Below, in pieces: positions 5,578 through 9,000 of a stretch of 9,000 nt of DNA; within the stretch, counting starts at the first letter, position 1, and the number at the start of each line of letters is the position of its first letter. The position numbers and the translations under genes were made by a program. Under the pieces are notes generated by a model, which searched no databases, was not told the DNA's origin, and saw only the letters and a program-made list of their open reading frames with translations. Location of the stretch: the NCBI GenBank assembly GCA_029857975.1, contig JAOUFX010000070.1:1-9000 (forward strand), read 5' to 3'. Source of the DNA: Deltaproteobacteria bacterium (GTDB lineage: Bacteria; Desulfobacterota; SM23-61).

Positions 5578-6213
5578 TTGAGCCTTTTCATCACCTTCGA
5601 AGGGATCGAAGGGTGCGGGAAAACTACCCAGATCGGTCACCTGTCCTCCTACCTGCAAAAGATCCATCGATCTTTTCTCCTTACCCGCGAACCCGGCGGG
5701 ACCGAGCTGGGGGAACGGATCCGGCAGCTTTTACTCTCTTCGGAAAGTGGGGGGATAGAGCCTATGGCCGAGCTTTTCCTGTATGCCGCCGCCAGGGTGC
5801 AGCATATCCGCCAGGTCATCCTCCCGGCTCTGCAGGATGGCAAAATCGTTCTCTGCGATCGATTCGCCGATGCCACGCTGGCCTACCAGGGTTATGGCCG
5901 AGGACTGGATAGGGCATGGATCGAAAAAATTCATTCCCGGACCATGGATAAGGCAACACCGGACCTGACGTTCCTTTTAGACCTGCCGGTGGAGGAAGGA
6001 TTGCAGCGGGCGTTTAAGCGAATAGAGAAACAAACAAACAAAGAAGACCGGTTCGAAAAAGAAGCCCTGGATTTTCATCGCCGCGTGCGAGAAGGATATC
6101 TTGTTATGGCCGGGCGTGAGCCCAAGCGGATCATTATTCTGGATGGGATGAAAGATGAACAAACCCTGCAGCGGGAAATTATCTCTCATCTCCCCAGCGG
6201 GCTGCGAGGTTGA
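5578..6213 (+). CDS. tmk: Thymidylate kinase (dTMP kinase)
   Basis: The enzyme phosphorylates dTMP to dTDP with ATP in the cytoplasm, the last step specific to dTTP synthesis. The 211-residue protein has the P-loop FEGIEGCGKTTQ (7-18), the LTREPGGT motif (35-42) that binds dTMP, CDRFADATLAYQGYGRG (93-109) with the catalytic-region DR pair and the thymidine-binding tail, LLDLPVEEGLQR (133-144), and a LID segment ending EDRFE (156-160). All match the family and its usual 205-215 length. The TTG at 5578 is the best start: the product then begins MSLFITFEGIEG, the normal Tmk N-terminus, GGGGG lies 4 nt upstream, and the promoter lies just before it. The in-frame TTG at 5503 would add 25 untypical residues. 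It is the first gene of the operon; holB follows after 2 nt. Tmk next to holB is a widely conserved arrangement. Confidence 0.96.
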   Translation: MSLFITFEGIEGCGKTTQIGHLSSYLQKIHRSFLLTREPGGTELGERIRQLLLSSESGGIEPMAELFLYAAARVQHIRQVILPALQDGKIVLCDRFADATLAYQGYGRGLDRAWIEKIHSRTMDKATPDLTFLLDLPVEEGLQRAFKRIEKQTNKEDRFEKEALDFHRRVREGYLVMAGREPKRIIILDGMKDEQTLQREIISHLPSGLRG

Positions 6214-6215
6214 TT

Positions 6216-7247
6216 ATGCCCTTGGACCAAATTGAGGGACAGGAAAGCGCCTTGACCATCTTGCGCAACGCTTTGCGGGGGGAGCGGCTGGCCCATGCCT
6301 ATCTCTTCCTCGGCCCCGAAGGAGTTGGTAAACGCCTCACCGCCCTAACGCTGGCCAAAGCCATGAACTGCCAATCTCCTCCCGCAGTGGGAGAATCCTG
6401 CGCAAGATGCTCATCCTGTATAAAAATTGATTCCTCCAACCACGCGGATGTGATTGTGGTGGAGCCCGCAGGCGGGGTCATCAAGATCGATCAAATCCGG
6501 GAACTGCAAAGACGCCTTCACTACCGCCCGTTGGAGGGAGGGAAGCGGGCTTGTATCATCGACTCGGCAGACAGCTTGAATGATGCCGCAGCCAATGCTT
6601 TACTGAAAACTCTGGAGGAACCTCCTGACGAGACCCACTTGTTTTTGATTACATCCCGCCCCCACCAACTTCTGCCGACGATCCTTTCGCGCTGCCAATG
6701 GGTGAAATTCAGGCCATTATCCGTCGGGCATATCGTGCAAATTCTGCAAAAGGCTCATTCGTGGCCTGAAGAAAGAGCCTATTTTTTCGCTTCGCTGGCG
6801 GGAGGAAGCGCGGGAAAAGCTCTGACCCTCAGCAACCGGGTGGATTTCCAGAAACGCTTGGACTGGTTGCGCACTTTCTCGGATGTATCCCGGAAGACCA
6901 CGGAAGAGATCCTGGCAATTTGTGAGCGGGTGGCCAAAGAGGAAGAAGAGGTGAACGACCTTTTGGAACTCTGGAAACTCTGGGTCAGGGACTTGGTGGT
7001 ATCCAAGGCCCAGGGGGAAGGGCCGGAGGGATCGGGGCTAAAGTTGATCAACCATGACTTGCGCCCGGAGGTTGCCGAGGAAGCCAAGAAGTATTCCTTC
7101 GACCGCCTGGATTCCCTTTTTACCCTTATCTCCGACATCCAAAAATCTATCGCCCAAAAAGCTAACCGGCAGTTAGCTCTGGAGACCTTGATGCTGGAGA
7201 TGAAAAAAAATTCGGGAGGAAAAGAAATTTATTTTGGACGCAGATAA
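6216..7247 (+). CDS. holB: DNA polymerase III subunit delta' (clamp loader)
   Basis: Delta' is the rigid stator of the clamp-loader complex that places the beta sliding clamp on primed DNA. The 343-residue protein has the AAA+ arrangement: a Walker A, FLGPEGVGKRLTA (31-43), a zinc module with C52, C62, C65 and C68, a Walker-B-region segment ACIIDSADSLNDAAANALLK (112-131), LEEPP (133-137), and LLPTILSRCQ (152-161) with the SRC motif carrying the trans-acting arginine. Its Walker A keeps G-x-x-G-x-G-K, unlike the degenerate loop of the E. coli protein, so nucleotide binding is possible. Length and the absence of a long C-terminal tail argue for delta' rather than tau/gamma (dnaX). The ATG at 6216 has GAGG 6 nt upstream and lies 2 nt after the tmk stop; a TTG at 6210 overlapping that stop is a possible but poorer start. 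The last codons (FGRR, stop) are encoded by the left arm of the inverted repeat at 7236-7279. Confidence 0.94.
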   Translation: MPLDQIEGQESALTILRNALRGERLAHAYLFLGPEGVGKRLTALTLAKAMNCQSPPAVGESCARCSSCIKIDSSNHADVIVVEPAGGVIKIDQIRELQRRLHYRPLEGGKRACIIDSADSLNDAAANALLKTLEEPPDETHLFLITSRPHQLLPTILSRCQWVKFRPLSVGHIVQILQKAHSWPEERAYFFASLAGGSAGKALTLSNRVDFQKRLDWLRTFSDVSRKTTEEILAICERVAKEEEEVNDLLELWKLWVRDLVVSKAQGEGPEGSGLKLINHDLRPEVAEEAKKYSFDRLDSLFTLISDIQKSIAQKANRQLALETLMLEMKKNSGGKEIYFGRR

Positions 7248-7279
7248 ATGCAGGCGTGTATCTGCGCCCATCTGCGTCC
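7236..7279. repeat. Inverted repeat at the holB/ricT junction
   Basis: GGACGCAGAT (7236-7245) and ATCTGCGTCC (7270-7279) are perfect 10-bp inverted arms with a 24-nt loop; an extra CTGCG copy at 7262-7266 can pair with TGCAG at 7249-7253 to form an inner stem. The left arm encodes the end of HolB and its stop codon; the right arm ends 12 nt before the ricT ATG. The CTGCG-rich, multi-copy style resembles dispersed intergenic palindromes found in many environmental genomes, but that is from memory and unchecked. There is no T run, so it is not a standard terminator. It could be an RNA processing or stabilising stem inside the operon. Confidence 0.72.
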
Positions 7280-7291
7280 CATAATAAAATT

Positions 7292-9000
<1,709 letters not shown>

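Overview
The window looks like a chromosomal segment of an anaerobic-leaning Gram-negative bacterium, most likely of the deltaproteobacterial (Desulfobacterota) type. This is an inference from gene content: a tmk-holB-ricT-metG housekeeping block next to a tripartite tricarboxylate-type (TTT) uptake system, an iron-type alcohol dehydrogenase and a flavin/iron-sulfur Old Yellow Enzyme relative. I cannot name a species. I see no tRNA, rRNA, CRISPR, insertion sequence or phage genes.

Left part (1-1500). On the minus strand lies a TTT transporter operon that runs off the left edge. It holds a TctC/Bug-type periplasmic binding protein (260-1270), then the first 58 codons of a TctB-like small membrane subunit (1-174). 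The large TctA permease would be expected just outside. A near-consensus promoter (1328-1356) drives it. A 241-base divergent gap separates it from an iron-containing alcohol dehydrogenase on the plus strand (1512-2735).

Middle part (2736-5577). Converging on the dehydrogenase gene is a minus-strand pair that is probably one operon: a Gfo/Idh/MocA-family NAD(P)-dependent oxidoreductase (4091-5296), then a stand-alone FMN/[4Fe-4S] enzyme of the Old Yellow Enzyme/dienoyl-CoA reductase family (2784-4007). With the transporter and the dehydrogenase they look like an accessory catabolic cluster that takes up an organic acid or related compound and oxidises or reduces it. The substrate cannot be read from the sequence. 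The 281-base gap upstream of the oxidoreductase is the least ordinary part of the window. It has a symmetric -10 element that could serve promoters on both strands, a 14-bp perfect tandem repeat nested in an inverted repeat, and a textbook plus-strand terminator (5465-5493) with no protein gene in front of it. Together these suggest a roughly 100-nt small RNA or a short aborted transcript.

Right part (5522-9000). A strong promoter (5522-5550) starts a plus-strand housekeeping operon: tmk (thymidylate kinase, TTG start), holB (DNA polymerase III delta'), ricT (PSP1-domain iron-sulfur protein, YaaT) and metG (methionyl-tRNA synthetase, cut by the right edge at its KMSKS loop). The genes are tightly packed (a 2-nt gap for tmk/holB, an ATGA overlap for ricT/metG). 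The exception is the holB/ricT junction, which carries a 10-bp-arm inverted repeat that encodes the last HolB codons and leaves ricT without a visible Shine-Dalgarno sequence.
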